Part shown: positions 15,591 to 25,050 of the stretch, piece by piece | Layout of the letters: the number at the start of each line of letters is the position of its first letter | How positions within the stretch are numbered: the first letter of the stretch is position 1 | Assembly (NCBI GenBank): GCA_003155465.1 | Contig: PMCR01000155.1 | Span: 1-50,230 of the forward strand | Direction: 5' to 3' | Length of the DNA: 50,230 nt | DNA from: Myxococcales bacterium | GTDB lineage: Bacteria; Myxococcota; Polyangia; Fen-1088 | The notes under the pieces: generated by a model | Told to the model about the DNA's origin: nothing | The model's database searches: none | Seen by the model: only the letters and a program-made list of their open reading frames with translations | Translations under genes and position numbers: made by a program

Positions 15591-18538
15591 AGTGCATGAA
15601 TGGGAAACGAGGACTGCTGCGGGTCGCTGCGCTCGGACAGGGCCTGCTTCTGGTGGTCGCGGGCTGCCAGTCGCCTGCGGGCAAGGGTGCAAACGAGGAA
15701 GTCGTCAGGCAGGCCCTGGTAGGCGCAGACGGCCCCCGCACGGTGAACGGGGCCGACACCATCGTCAACACGTATGCCGCGCTGGCGGGCGACGCGGCCG
15801 CGGGCGACTCCACCCTGAACGTGGCCACGGGTGGCCTGGGATTGGCGGCGGGCGATCTGGTGCTCGTCATCCAGATGACGGGCGCAACCATCAGCACCGC
15901 AAACACCCTCACTGACGGCGTGTCGGACTATGGCAGTGTCACCAATCTCAACAACGCCGGCAACTACGAGCTGGTGGGGGTGACTGCCGTCACAGCGAAT
16001 CGGATCACCCTGGCGTGCCCCCTGCAGAAGTCCTACACCGTGGCAACCGCGGGGAACCCGGTGCCCAAGGCACAAGTCATCCGCGTCCCACAGTACACCA
16101 ACTTGACCGTCACAGGCGCCGGTACCATCACTGCGCCCGTGTGGAACGGGACAATCGGCGGCGTGGTCGCTTTCCATGCCGCAAACACTCTGCAGCTCAA
16201 TGGAACCATCGACGTCAGCGAATTGGGCTTCCGGGGCGGCGCCACTGACGACACCTCGGGCGATGTGGCAACGAACGTCACCACCTACCGCTCCACCGCC
16301 CAAGCCGACGGCGCAGAGAAGGGTGAGAGTATTGCAGGTCTAGCCGTCAACCTGGCCAACGGCCGCTATGGCCGGGGCGCGCCTGCCAACGGCGGCGGCG
16401 GCGGCAATTCCCACAATGGGGGCGGCGGGGGTGGCGCCAACGCTGCGGCCGCCGGTTTGACCTGGACAGGTCAGGGCGTGATGTTGACCACTGCCGCTGG
16501 CGTGGAGGGTGGCACGCTCGCCTGGCCGCTCGACCCCAGCTCCGGCGGCGGTTTCACCAATTCTCCAGGTGGTGGCCGTGGCGGCTACAGCTACTCGAAT
16601 GCCAACCTGAATGCCACTCTGGCGGTTGGGAAGCCGGACAGCGCCACTTGGGGCGGCAATTACCGACGCGAACGCGGCGGCCTGGGCGGGCACCCCCTGT
16701 CGAGCAGCCCAGGCGGGCGGCTCTTCCTGGGTGGCGGTGGCGGGGCGGGCGACGGCAACGACGGCAGCTCCGGTCCTGGCGGTCGCGGCGGTGGCCTGGT
16801 CTTCGTGATCGCGGGAACGGTCGACTCAAGTGCGGGTACGGGCCGCATTCTCGCCAATGGTGCAGCCGGGGGGAATGCCAATTCGGGAACCGGTTCGGGC
16901 GATGCCCCGGGCGGGGGTGGCGGCGGCGGCACGGTGGTCGTGCATGCGGCTGCGCTGTCGGCGATTTCGGTGGAGGCGAGGGGGGGGCGGGGCGGCATCC
17001 AGACTGTCAACAACGGCAACGAAGCCGAGGGGCCTGGCGGCGGCGGCGGCGGCGGCTACATCGCTCTGTCCGGCGGCACGCCGGCGGAGGCTTTGGCCAG
17101 CCGTGGTCTGGGCGGCACGACCACGTCAGCGGCTTTGACCGAGTTCCCGTCCAACGGCGCCACCGCAGGCCACGACGGCCGGACCGATGGCGACGCCACG
17201 ACTATTTTGTACTGCACGAGCAGTGTGGTCCTGGACACTGTGATCGCGAGCGCCCCGTCCAATCCCACGAACACGGCGGTAGGGACTTTCACCTTCACCA
17301 GCCCGCAGAGCGGGGTCACCTTCGAGTGCAGCCTGGATCGCGTCGACTATGTGGCGTGCCCAGCGTCCTACTCAACCCCGGCCTTGGGCGACGGAGACCA
17401 CACTATCGACGTGCGCGCCAGGGACACCAGCGGCAACGTTGATCTCACGCCCGCACATTACGGGTGGACAGTGAACCTGGTTGGGCCGGACACTGCGATC
17501 GCAAGCGGCCCTGCCACGCTCACGAATGTGGCTGCAGCACCTTTCACCTTCACCAGTCCGCAGAGCGGGGTCACCTTCGAGTGCAGCCTGGATCGCGTCG
17601 ACTATGTGGCGTGCCCAGCGTCCTACACGACCCCGGGTACCCTGTCCGACGGACCGCACACCATCGACGTCCGCGCCAAGGATGGGAGCGGTGTCGTGGA
17701 CACCACCCCGGCACACTACGCGTGGACCCTGGACCGGGTTCCCCCGAGTACCACGATTGTCACCTATCCCCCCAATCCCAGCAGCAGCTCCACCGGAGCT
17801 TTCACTTTCTCCGGCAGCGACCCAGAGGGAGGGGCTGTCACCTTCGAGTGCCGGCTTGACGGCGCGAGCTTTGCTGCGTGCCCGGCCGACTACACCATCA
17901 ATGGGCTTGCCAATGGATCGCACACCCTTGATGTCCGTGCGCGGGATCTAGCCGGCAACGTGGACGGGACGCCCGCCTCCTACACCTGGGAGGTGCATGC
18001 CTTGGGCTTGGATGCCGGGGTCGACGCCGCTTCCCCGGATGCGGCCGCGGTTGACGTTTTGGTACTCGAGGATGCAGGTGCGCCGGACACGGTTATCGAT
18101 GGATCTGGCACGATTGGGTTGGATACGCGTGTGGCCGATCTTGTCCCCGACCGTGCGGCCGACAACAGCATCCGAGATACCCCGGTCGGCACCGCGGATG
18201 CGCAAGACGCAGATGCGGTTGACCTGGCAGACGCGGACGGCGGAGGTCGCGATGCAGACGCGCAAGACACCCGCGTGATGGTCGTGGATGCGGGCTTCCC
18301 CGAGGCGTCTGTGAGACCCGATCTGGCGACATTGATTCCGGATGCTCAGATACCGCTGGTCGCTGATGCGGCCGCACCGCTTCCGATTCCCGACGCGGCC
18401 GAGCCGGCCGTGCAACAACCGAAGGTCATGGGTTCCGGATTCTGCGCTGTCAATCCGATGCAGAACAGCGCACCAGGGCTCTTTACCTTCTTCCTGATGG
18501 CCGCCTTCGGGCTACTGGTTTTCCGTCGGCGACGCTGA
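15587..18538 (+). CDS. Large Ig-repeat surface lipoprotein with MYXO-CTERM-like tail
   Basis: 983 residues, starting inside the OmpA stop (ATGA). A lipobox (LLLVVAGC) precedes a 500-residue Gly-rich beta region (NGGGGGNSHNGGGGGGAN), then three Ig-like modules of about 85 residues each (PNTA..GTFTFTSPQSGVTFECSLD ... HTIDVRARD). An Ala/Asp-rich stretch of about 150 residues follows, and a tail with FCAV, a hydrophobic segment and RRRR, a variant MYXO-CTERM. The modules resemble bacterial Ig-like adhesion domains. Together with the upstream barrel it may form a surface adhesin or matrix complex; this is inference from coupling. The last 27 bp overlap the convergent gene ending at 18512. Confidence 0.82.
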   Translation: MKCMNGKRGLLRVAALGQGLLLVVAGCQSPAGKGANEEVVRQALVGADGPRTVNGADTIVNTYAALAGDAAAGDSTLNVATGGLGLAAGDLVLVIQMTGATISTANTLTDGVSDYGSVTNLNNAGNYELVGVTAVTANRITLACPLQKSYTVATAGNPVPKAQVIRVPQYTNLTVTGAGTITAPVWNGTIGGVVAFHAANTLQLNGTIDVSELGFRGGATDDTSGDVATNVTTYRSTAQADGAEKGESIAGLAVNLANGRYGRGAPANGGGGGNSHNGGGGGGANAAAAGLTWTGQGVMLTTAAGVEGGTLAWPLDPSSGGGFTNSPGGGRGGYSYSNANLNATLAVGKPDSATWGGNYRRERGGLGGHPLSSSPGGRLFLGGGGGAGDGNDGSSGPGGRGGGLVFVIAGTVDSSAGTGRILANGAAGGNANSGTGSGDAPGGGGGGGTVVVHAAALSAISVEARGGRGGIQTVNNGNEAEGPGGGGGGGYIALSGGTPAEALASRGLGGTTTSAALTEFPSNGATAGHDGRTDGDATTILYCTSSVVLDTVIASAPSNPTNTAVGTFTFTSPQSGVTFECSLDRVDYVACPASYSTPALGDGDHTIDVRARDTSGNVDLTPAHYGWTVNLVGPDTAIASGPATLTNVAAAPFTFTSPQSGVTFECSLDRVDYVACPASYTTPGTLSDGPHTIDVRAKDGSGVVDTTPAHYAWTLDRVPPSTTIVTYPPNPSSSSTGAFTFSGSDPEGGAVTFECRLDGASFAACPADYTINGLANGSHTLDVRARDLAGNVDGTPASYTWEVHALGLDAGVDAASPDAAAVDVLVLEDAGAPDTVIDGSGTIGLDTRVADLVPDRAADNSIRDTPVGTADAQDADAVDLADADGGGRDADAQDTRVMVVDAGFPEASVRPDLATLIPDAQIPLVADAAAPLPIPDAAEPAVQQPKVMGSGFCAVNPMQNSAPGLFTFFLMAAFGLLVFRRRR
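17286..17626 (+). repeat. 86-bp near-identical direct repeat in two Ig modules
   Basis: 17286-17371 and 17541-17626 differ at a single base although the surrounding modules have diverged. The offset is 255 bp, exactly one 85-codon module. Confidence 0.9.
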
Positions 18539-19780
18539 CGGTTGGTTGATGGCCCCGGGCGGCCGTTTGGCCGCCCGTAGTAGGAACACGCACGCCGCGA
18601 GCCAAACCACCAGTTGAGCTGCGACGTAGACGCCGTTCCAGGGCGGAGGCAACAGATAAAGACCGCCCGGGGCCACGGTGCTGCACACCATGGCTGCCAG
18701 CAGGGATCCGGCCCAAACTTTCTGCCCATCCGTCGGGCTTTGCTTGGCCAGACGGAACAGCGCGACCATGGGAATGAGCACCAGCAGATCGTCGTACCAG
18801 CCGTGATAGACCCAAAAGCGCGCTGCAAACGCGGCGGCGCTCATCAGCAGCCAGGGATCCGCGCGGCGATGGCGCCAGGTCCACAGCCCAAGAAGTCCCA
18901 GGACCAGAAGCGACCCCGGTGTGTTCCAGGCACGCAGGCCCACGACGCTGAGCCAGGAATGCAGATTGGCGTAGCCGTGGTGGGTGGAGCCCCAGGCGGC
19001 AGCGCCTTCGGTTCGCGACAGGAAGGCTTGGACCAGCTCGACCGCGCTGACGGGTTGTACGAGACCTGGCACCGCGGTGAGTCCCAGGTAGACCGCCACG
19101 ATCGCGATAACCGGACGCAGCCCCTTGGGACGGAAAAGCACCATCCAGAAGAATGGCGCCGCGAGGGTTGGCTTGACCAAGGCCCCAACAAAACACAGGA
19201 CGGCAAGCGCCAATGACCGGTCCCGATCCGCGCGCAGCAGAATGGGCAGGCTTGCGAGCAAACACGCAACCACAGGTACGCCGAATTGACCGTTTCCAGT
19301 GGCGGCGCCGGTCGCATACATGGCCAGCGGCAGCAGCATGGCCAGGCGGCGTTCCGCCTTGGTCGTGGCCCCGCTGTCGCGCACTACGATCCGCGCCAGC
19401 CAGACCAACGTGGCGGCCGTCAGCAGGGCCCACAGCCAGCGCGCAGTCGTGAAGCCTGGCCAGCCCACCATCGGCCACAGCATGGTCATCGAGGCCGGTG
19501 GATACGCGGCTGTGCCAATCAACCTGTAGACGTCCCGGCCGGCGAACAAGACTCGCGTTTCGGTGTAGCGCTGTCGCAGGTCGATCGCCCCCAGCGGCGG
19601 CGGCTGCCAGAGAAGGCGCCAAGTGTCGAAGGCCAGCCAAACCAAGGCCAACAACGCCATGACCGCGGTGGCCCACGACAGCACCGTCGATCCGTGCCGG
19701 CGCCACCAAGCCAGTATTCGCGTTGCAAAGGGCAGGGGGCACGAATTTGACGGGAGAGGTCGGTCGGCGGGCGCGCTCAT
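18512..19780 (-). CDS. GT87/DUF2029-type polytopic glycosyltransferase
   Basis: 422 residues with about ten hydrophobic segments separated by short loops. An early loop carries IDLRQRYTETRVLFAGRDVY and AYPPASMTMLWP, the acidic/YPP pattern of polyprenyl-phosphate-mannose-dependent GT87 mannosyltransferases, and a later one YANLHSWLS. Such enzymes add mannose to lipid-linked glycans or lipoglycans from the periplasmic side of the inner membrane. The acceptor is unknown and no lipoglycan cluster surrounds it. Its 3' end runs 27 bp into the convergent Ig-repeat gene. Confidence 0.75.
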   Translation of the reverse strand: MSAPADRPLPSNSCPLPFATRILAWWRRHGSTVLSWATAVMALLALVWLAFDTWRLLWQPPPLGAIDLRQRYTETRVLFAGRDVYRLIGTAAYPPASMTMLWPMVGWPGFTTARWLWALLTAATLVWLARIVVRDSGATTKAERRLAMLLPLAMYATGAATGNGQFGVPVVACLLASLPILLRADRDRSLALAVLCFVGALVKPTLAAPFFWMVLFRPKGLRPVIAIVAVYLGLTAVPGLVQPVSAVELVQAFLSRTEGAAAWGSTHHGYANLHSWLSVVGLRAWNTPGSLLVLGLLGLWTWRHRRADPWLLMSAAAFAARFWVYHGWYDDLLVLIPMVALFRLAKQSPTDGQKVWAGSLLAAMVCSTVAPGGLYLLPPPWNGVYVAAQLVVWLAACVFLLRAAKRPPGAINQPSASPTENQ

Positions 19781-19953
19781 GCGCCGTCTATATCATGCGT
19801 CACGAACTATTGGAGATCGCGAATACCACGATGTCCGCTGGGCCATGGGCGCAGGACCCGGTGACCCCAGACGAGGCTGACCGTCGGCTGGCGCAGACCG
19901 GGGCGTGCGGGAGAAAGCAGTGCGCGTATAGAATGCGACCCTGTCCTCGTCCG

Positions 19954-21648
19954 CTACTGCGACCAGGTTCCGGCGCCGATGTCGATCTTCCAGGTGGTCA
20001 GGTAGGTCGGCAACGAGATCTTCGTCCCGTTGAAGACTATCGGTTGGAATACGTACCCCGCCTGGTCGTTGCGGTCGCCAGAGGTAGCGCCGCTCGTGTC
20101 TTGACTGTGATACCAGTGATCGCCCCAGTACACATAGACCGTCCCCTTGCTTCCCACGACGGGCTGAACCCAGGTACTCTGCGTCAGCCAGGTTCTCTGG
20201 TCGGAGAGATTGTTGCTGGGGTCGGTAACGGGTGCAATGTATCCCTGGTTGGTCCACGGCCCCGTCATTGAGGGTGCCGAGGCGTATTCGTTATTGTTGG
20301 CCCGCCACCCAGTCTTGTTGGACATGATCCAGTAGTAGGTGCCGTTGGCCTTGAATACCGCGGGCGATTCCATGCCCCCCATGGCTCCGTAGGAATTGTC
20401 CGAGAGCCAACTGTGGCAGTCGGTCGCCAGCTTGTAGATGTGGCCGCTCTCGGTCACGACATAGGCATCATTCCCGTCCGCGAAGGCACCCATGTCACTG
20501 TGTTCGGCCTTCGTTCCGGCAGCGTTCTTCAGCGCCCCCTTGAACGAGTACTTGCCGTTGACCGTAGGCGAGGTCGCGTAGACGACTTCCTTGTCCGTCT
20601 GATAGTCCTGTGAGGCCGCATGGGCGTACAGAACGAACTCCCCGCTAGCGGGGCACTTGAGAATATGCGGCCGCTCGCCCTTTCGGTCTGACGCAAGCTC
20701 GGTGCCTGATTGCGGTGACAGGATGAGCCCCTCGTTCTTCCACGTCGCCAGGTCTTTGGATGAATACATCGAAAAGCCATGGAAGTTGTTGTACACATCC
20801 TTCTTCACACTGGCGTCATATACGAAATACTCGCCATGCAGGTAGAAGGTGTCGCCCACTTGGATGATGCCGCCGCCGTGGGCATTAACCGGTTTGCCGT
20901 CGGTGTCCGTGAAGATGATGCCGGTATCAAGAGGGCCGGAGAGAACCCCGACCGGACCTGAGCCCGTGGGACCAGTGGACCCACCCGAGCTGGTGGTTCC
21001 ACCCGCGCCGCCAGTTGCTGTGCTGGACCCGCCGCGGCCGCCGGAGCCGCCCGTTCCACTGGAGCCTGCCGTGGCCACAACCCCGCCCGAGCCGCTGGCT
21101 CCGGCTGAGCCAGACTTCGTGCTCGTGCCCGCGGTACCACCGGACACAGAAGAGCCGCCGGAGCTGACAGTTCCGCCCGATCCTCCCAGCCCGGTCGTGC
21201 CGCCGCTCGGCCCGGTCGTGCCTCCCAGCCCGGTCGTGCCGCCGCTCGGCCCAGTCGTGCCTCCCAGCCCGGTCGTGCCGCCGCTCGGCCCAGTCGTACC
21301 GCCGGTCAGCTTGGTCGTGCCGCCGGTGCCAGTCGTGCTGCTGAGTGCGCTGGTGCTGCCGCCTGCTCCAGCCGCGCTGTCGCCTGCTCCGGTCGTGCCA
21401 CCCAGCCCCGTCGCACCACCCATCTCGCTTCCGCCTGCACCGCTTGATGTGCCCCCGTTCCCTGAGCGCCCGCCGGTTTGCTGAGTCCCTCCTGAGCCGC
21501 TCGCGCTCGGCGAGGAAGCGCCCGTGCCGCCTGTCCCAGGATTGGTTTCTGCAGCGTCAATCGGAGGAGTGACCGAGCCGGTGCCACCGGACGAGCAACC
21601 CAGGAGGGGCGCCGCGAGAACCATCGCCAAACATGCAACTCGCTTCAT
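19954..21648 (-). CDS. GH43-family lipoprotein, galactan-active type
   Basis: 564 residues: lipobox LAAPLLGC, a Gly/Thr/Ser linker of about 210 residues, then a five-bladed propeller beginning PLDTGIIFTDTDGKPVNAHGGGIIQVGDTFYLHGEY and including YSSKDLATWKNEGLIL, ERPHILKCP, FVLYAH and MESPAVFKANGTYYWIMSNKTGW. This order matches GH43 subfamily 24-like exo-beta-1,3-galactanases, with the glutamates in ERPHIL and MESPAV as likely active-site residues. Arabinogalactan or galactan side chains of pectin are likely substrates, consistent with the GH2 gene next to it. Confidence 0.8.
   Translation of the reverse strand: MKRVACLAMVLAAPLLGCSSGGTGSVTPPIDAAETNPGTGGTGASSPSASGSGGTQQTGGRSGNGGTSSGAGGSEMGGATGLGGTTGAGDSAAGAGGSTSALSSTTGTGGTTKLTGGTTGPSGGTTGLGGTTGPSGGTTGLGGTTGPSGGTTGLGGSGGTVSSGGSSVSGGTAGTSTKSGSAGASGSGGVVATAGSSGTGGSGGRGGSSTATGGAGGTTSSGGSTGPTGSGPVGVLSGPLDTGIIFTDTDGKPVNAHGGGIIQVGDTFYLHGEYFVYDASVKKDVYNNFHGFSMYSSKDLATWKNEGLILSPQSGTELASDRKGERPHILKCPASGEFVLYAHAASQDYQTDKEVVYATSPTVNGKYSFKGALKNAAGTKAEHSDMGAFADGNDAYVVTESGHIYKLATDCHSWLSDNSYGAMGGMESPAVFKANGTYYWIMSNKTGWRANNNEYASAPSMTGPWTNQGYIAPVTDPSNNLSDQRTWLTQSTWVQPVVGSKGTVYVYWGDHWYHSQDTSGATSGDRNDQAGYVFQPIVFNGTKISLPTYLTTWKIDIGAGTWSQ
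21182..21298 (-). repeat. Three 39-bp tandem repeats in the GH43 linker
   Basis: Three almost identical units starting at 21182, 21221 and 21260 encode GGTTGPSGGTTGL. Near-identity suggests recent slippage expansion. Confidence 0.85.
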
Positions 21649-21910
21649 CAGTTTCCTTCTCCGCTTGGGAGTCTATCGATCTTCACATGGACTATCCAGT
21701 AGGGGTGTCTTGAGCCTCGAACGGGTCACTGAATCTATACCGTCCCCCATTCCGACAAGGGATTTCGACAGAAAACCGGCGGAATGCGGCGCGCCGTCGA
21801 TGCTGCGGTGAGTTCCCGCCGACCTGGCCTCGCCACATGCGCGCGCGGACGCGGCGGGCTTGCAGTTTCGGCAAGGGGTGCATGCTGGCGGCGTGGTGGC
21901 CGCGAACTCG

Positions 21911-24886
21911 CTACCGTGCCGCCACGACCAGGGCGTTCGATCGCAGCACGGCTTCGCTGCCGAATGCACGAAAGTCCTCGATACACGCCGACCACCCGGG
22001 GGGCACGCCGGTTACGGTCACGCGAAGGTACCGTGCCCGGGCAGCAAACTGATCCACCTGCGTCTGAGAGATCCGCGCATTTGACTGGCTAGCCACCACG
22101 GTTGTCCACGTCGTTCCATCCAGAGATGCGTCGATGACGTAATTGTAGGATGGTCCGGGGGTCTCCCAGGTGATCTGGGTCCCGACCAGGTCCAGGGCTG
22201 CCCCCAAATCCACACTCCACCAGTGCCCGCTTGCCCCATCCTCAGCACACCATTGTGTAGTCGTGGTGCCATCCAGGGCATCGGAGGCCCGATGCCCCGA
22301 TGCAGTGGAGTCCGCGCTCGCGGTTTTCTCGCGTGCCAGGTCCTTGTCACCCGCCCATGCCGTCGCACGAACCGTCACCTCTCCCGCTTGCTTCGGCGCC
22401 CTGACAATCGCCAGGGCCTTGCCACTGAAAGCCCGGCGCTCGACCGCCCGGTAGGGATCGAGATCGATGGGGTTGCCATTGTCGACCGCTGCGATTTCTG
22501 CGCCACCGTCGACCGAGAAGCGCATCCAGGTGTCAGCATCGGGCACCAAGATGCCGGACCCGTCGACCACGTTCGCCTCGACAAAGAGCAGGTCCGAGCC
22601 ACCCGCAACCAGCTCCTTGCGGCTGCTCGTCAGCACGACACCCGCCTGTGCCCCAGCCGTCACGACTTGGTCGGTTGCCACCACAACGCCCGCGTTCCTG
22701 CCCACGGCCTGCAGGGTTCCCGCTTCGAACGGCACTTCCCAGGAGAGCTTCATCTCCCGGCTCGCGGTGAAGCTCTTGCTGCCGAGCGAGCGCCCATTGA
22801 GGGTGACCTCCACCGAGTCGGCATTTGTGTAGGCAAACACGGTGACGGTCGACCCCTCCGGCCAGTTCCAGTGCGGCAGCAGGTGAAGGGTTGGCTTGGT
22901 GGACCATTGGCTTAGGTAGAAATAGTAGATGTCCTTGGGAAACCCTGCCGTATCGACGATGCCAAAGTACGAGCTCTTGGCCGGCCAATCATAGGGGGTC
23001 GGCTCGCCCAAGTAGTCAAAACCCGTCCAAATGAATTGCCCCCCGAACCACGCGTTGTTGCGGTCCAATCGCAAAGAGTCTTCCGCACTCGCGCCCCACG
23101 GCACCACGCTGTTGTCGTATGAGGAACACTGGAGGTCCGAGTCGGTCAACGCGCTCTGGTCGGCCGGAGCGTGGAAGACGCCCCGGCTGCGCACGGCGGA
23201 CGAGGTTTCGCTGCCATACACTTTCCAGTCAGGATGGCTGGAGTGTTGAGTCGCATACGTTGCCGGTTGGTAGTTGATGCCCACCCAATCGAGCTGGGCT
23301 GCAACCGCCTGTGAGTTTTCAATGTCGCTTTCTGCGTCGGATACAGGCCGTGTGTCGTCCTCGGCGCGGACCCATTGGATGAGCCTGGTGGCGACCATCG
23401 TCCCAGCGGGCGACTTGGCATCGGGTATCTCGTTGCCGATGCTCCAGAGAATGACACTGGGGTGATTCCGGTCCCGCTGGACCATGCTGCGGAGGTCGCG
23501 CTCAGCCCACTCGTCGAAATACAGGTGATAGTCGTAACTGTTCTTTCCGGTTCTCCAACAGTCGAAGGCTTCGTCCATGACCACCAACCCAATCTGATCG
23601 CAGGCATCGAGCAGCTCTGGGGCAGGCGGGTTGTGCGAGGTGCGAATCGCATTGGCGCCCATATCCTTCAGGATCTGCAGTTGACGTTTGATGGCGGTCT
23701 CGTTGATCGCCGCGCCAAGCGCACCCAGGTCGTGGTGCATGCACAGACCGTGCAGCTTCATGGCCTGGCCATTGAGCGAGAAGCCCTGCTGTGCATCGAA
23801 AGCGAAGGTGCGGATGCCGAAGGGAGTCTTCTGGGTTTCGATGATCGCGTCTCCCAACTGCAATTCGGTGGTGGCGGTGTACAGAACCGGCTGGTCCAGC
23901 GTCCACAGGCGCGGCTGATAGACAGTCCCTGTGAACACCAGTTTCGACTCGGAGCCGGCCTCCACGCTGGCCGACTGCGAGAGCAGGGAGACGACCTTTC
24001 CGGTATCGTCGGCGACGGTCATGTTGACGGACACCGTTTGGGAGACCGCGGTTTGGTTCTGCACGAAGACGTGGGCGCCCACGGTTGCGAAGCCGCCCTG
24101 CACCCACCGCGTGAAGATGAAGATTCCCCACGGCTTGAAATGCACAGGATCGACGAAAGACAGCCAAACGTGACGATAGATTCCGCTGCCCGAGTACCAC
24201 CGGCTGCTGGGTTGGCGGTGGTTCACCTTGACTGCGACCACGTTGCTGCCGGTGGCATTCAGCGCCGGCGTGACGTCGTAGAAGAAAGACGTATAGCCGT
24301 AAGGATGGTCGCCGAGGCTCTGTCCGTTAACCCAAACCGTGCTGTTCATGTACACGCCGTCAAACCAGATCAGGACCTGCTTGCCCGCGGCCCCTGGGGG
24401 CAGGGTGAAGGTCTTGCGGTACCAACCGATTCCGCCGGCCAAGGCGCCGCCCCCAACCCCAGACGGGCTGCTCTTGTCGAACGGATTCTCGATACTCCAA
24501 TCGTGAGGCAGGTCCAATTCGCGCCACGAAGTATCAGCGAAACCCGGCTGCTCGGCGCCCTCTACATCACCGAGGTGGAAGCGCCAGCCGGAATCAAAGC
24601 GCAGTCGGTTGTCGCCGCGACCAGTGGTGATGGGCGCGCTGGAGCCGCCCGTCGGGCTCGCGTCCATGGGGCCGCCCGAGCCGCCCTGCGCGGTCGCCCC
24701 ACCCGTCGTCACGCCGCCGGTCCCGGTGTTTTCTCCAGCGGTCTGGCCAGCCACATCGGGGGTCGTGCTGGTGGCATCCTGGGTCCTCGTCCCCGCATCC
24801 GCAGCGGCGGGACTGCTGCATGCTGAAACGCTTCCGAGCAAAGGAACAATGGCGAAAGCCAGAAACAGCCGCATGATTTTCTTCAT
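21911..24886 (-). CDS. GH2 beta-galactosidase-like lipoprotein with C-terminal F5/8-type CBM
   Basis: Start ATG 24886 (AGGAAG 8 nt upstream) gives 991 residues. A lipobox (PLLGSVSAC) and short linker precede the GH2 jelly roll (DNRLRFDSGWRFHLGD, LPHDWSIENPF, GIGWYRKTFTLP), the Ig domain and the TIM barrel with KLHGLCMHHDLGALG, RTSHNPPAPELLDACDQIGLVVMDEAFD, acid/base Glu in WSIGNEIPD and nucleophile Glu in YGSETSSA. A DUF4982-like domain and a C-terminal CBM32/discoidin fold (TASADSTASGHRASDALDG ... WWSVDLG) follow. Predicted role: removal of terminal beta-galactosyl residues from pectin galactan or similar. Confidence 0.9.
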   Translation of the reverse strand: MKKIMRLFLAFAIVPLLGSVSACSSPAAADAGTRTQDATSTTPDVAGQTAGENTGTGGVTTGGATAQGGSGGPMDASPTGGSSAPITTGRGDNRLRFDSGWRFHLGDVEGAEQPGFADTSWRELDLPHDWSIENPFDKSSPSGVGGGALAGGIGWYRKTFTLPPGAAGKQVLIWFDGVYMNSTVWVNGQSLGDHPYGYTSFFYDVTPALNATGSNVVAVKVNHRQPSSRWYSGSGIYRHVWLSFVDPVHFKPWGIFIFTRWVQGGFATVGAHVFVQNQTAVSQTVSVNMTVADDTGKVVSLLSQSASVEAGSESKLVFTGTVYQPRLWTLDQPVLYTATTELQLGDAIIETQKTPFGIRTFAFDAQQGFSLNGQAMKLHGLCMHHDLGALGAAINETAIKRQLQILKDMGANAIRTSHNPPAPELLDACDQIGLVVMDEAFDCWRTGKNSYDYHLYFDEWAERDLRSMVQRDRNHPSVILWSIGNEIPDAKSPAGTMVATRLIQWVRAEDDTRPVSDAESDIENSQAVAAQLDWVGINYQPATYATQHSSHPDWKVYGSETSSAVRSRGVFHAPADQSALTDSDLQCSSYDNSVVPWGASAEDSLRLDRNNAWFGGQFIWTGFDYLGEPTPYDWPAKSSYFGIVDTAGFPKDIYYFYLSQWSTKPTLHLLPHWNWPEGSTVTVFAYTNADSVEVTLNGRSLGSKSFTASREMKLSWEVPFEAGTLQAVGRNAGVVVATDQVVTAGAQAGVVLTSSRKELVAGGSDLLFVEANVVDGSGILVPDADTWMRFSVDGGAEIAAVDNGNPIDLDPYRAVERRAFSGKALAIVRAPKQAGEVTVRATAWAGDKDLAREKTASADSTASGHRASDALDGTTTTQWCAEDGASGHWWSVDLGAALDLVGTQITWETPGPSYNYVIDASLDGTTWTTVVASQSNARISQTQVDQFAARARYLRVTVTGVPPGWSACIEDFRAFGSEAVLRSNALVVAAR

Positions 24887-24937
24887 CGCTCGGCTTCCTA
24901 AAGAAGTCACTATGCGCTAGTTCTAAGAGCAGACAAC

Positions 24938-24967
24938 AGTATAGGGGTTTCTTGCCCGCTTTGACAG
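24938..24967 (-). promoter_or_regulatory. Candidate sigma-70 promoter of the GH2 gene
   Basis: On the minus strand CTGTCA (24967-24962), an 18-nt spacer and TATACT (24943-24938) precede the GH2 start by about 50 nt. Its -35 overlaps the -35 of the divergent promoter. Confidence 0.45.
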
Positions 24968-24989
24968 GCCGTTCCGAGCGTGATATTCA
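24961..24989 (+). promoter_or_regulatory. Candidate sigma-70 promoter of the RCC1-repeat gene
   Basis: TTGACA (24961-24966), a 17-nt spacer and TATTCA (24984-24989) lie about 60 nt before the ATG at 25051. Confidence 0.6.
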
Positions 24990-25050
24990 AATCCGTTTGA
25001 TCTAGTCAACCATCTTGCGCCAACCATTTGCGTTGGTTGAGGTATTGGGC

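Noticed and set aside
13962..15692. 576-residue minus-strand open frame
   Set aside because: Antisense of the OmpA-family gene, no domain recognised; high GC creates such frames.
18483..19742. Alternative 419-residue minus-strand frame over the GT87 gene
   Set aside because: The other frame gives regular membrane helices and GT87 motifs; this one gives Arg/Pro/Gly-rich sequence without pattern.
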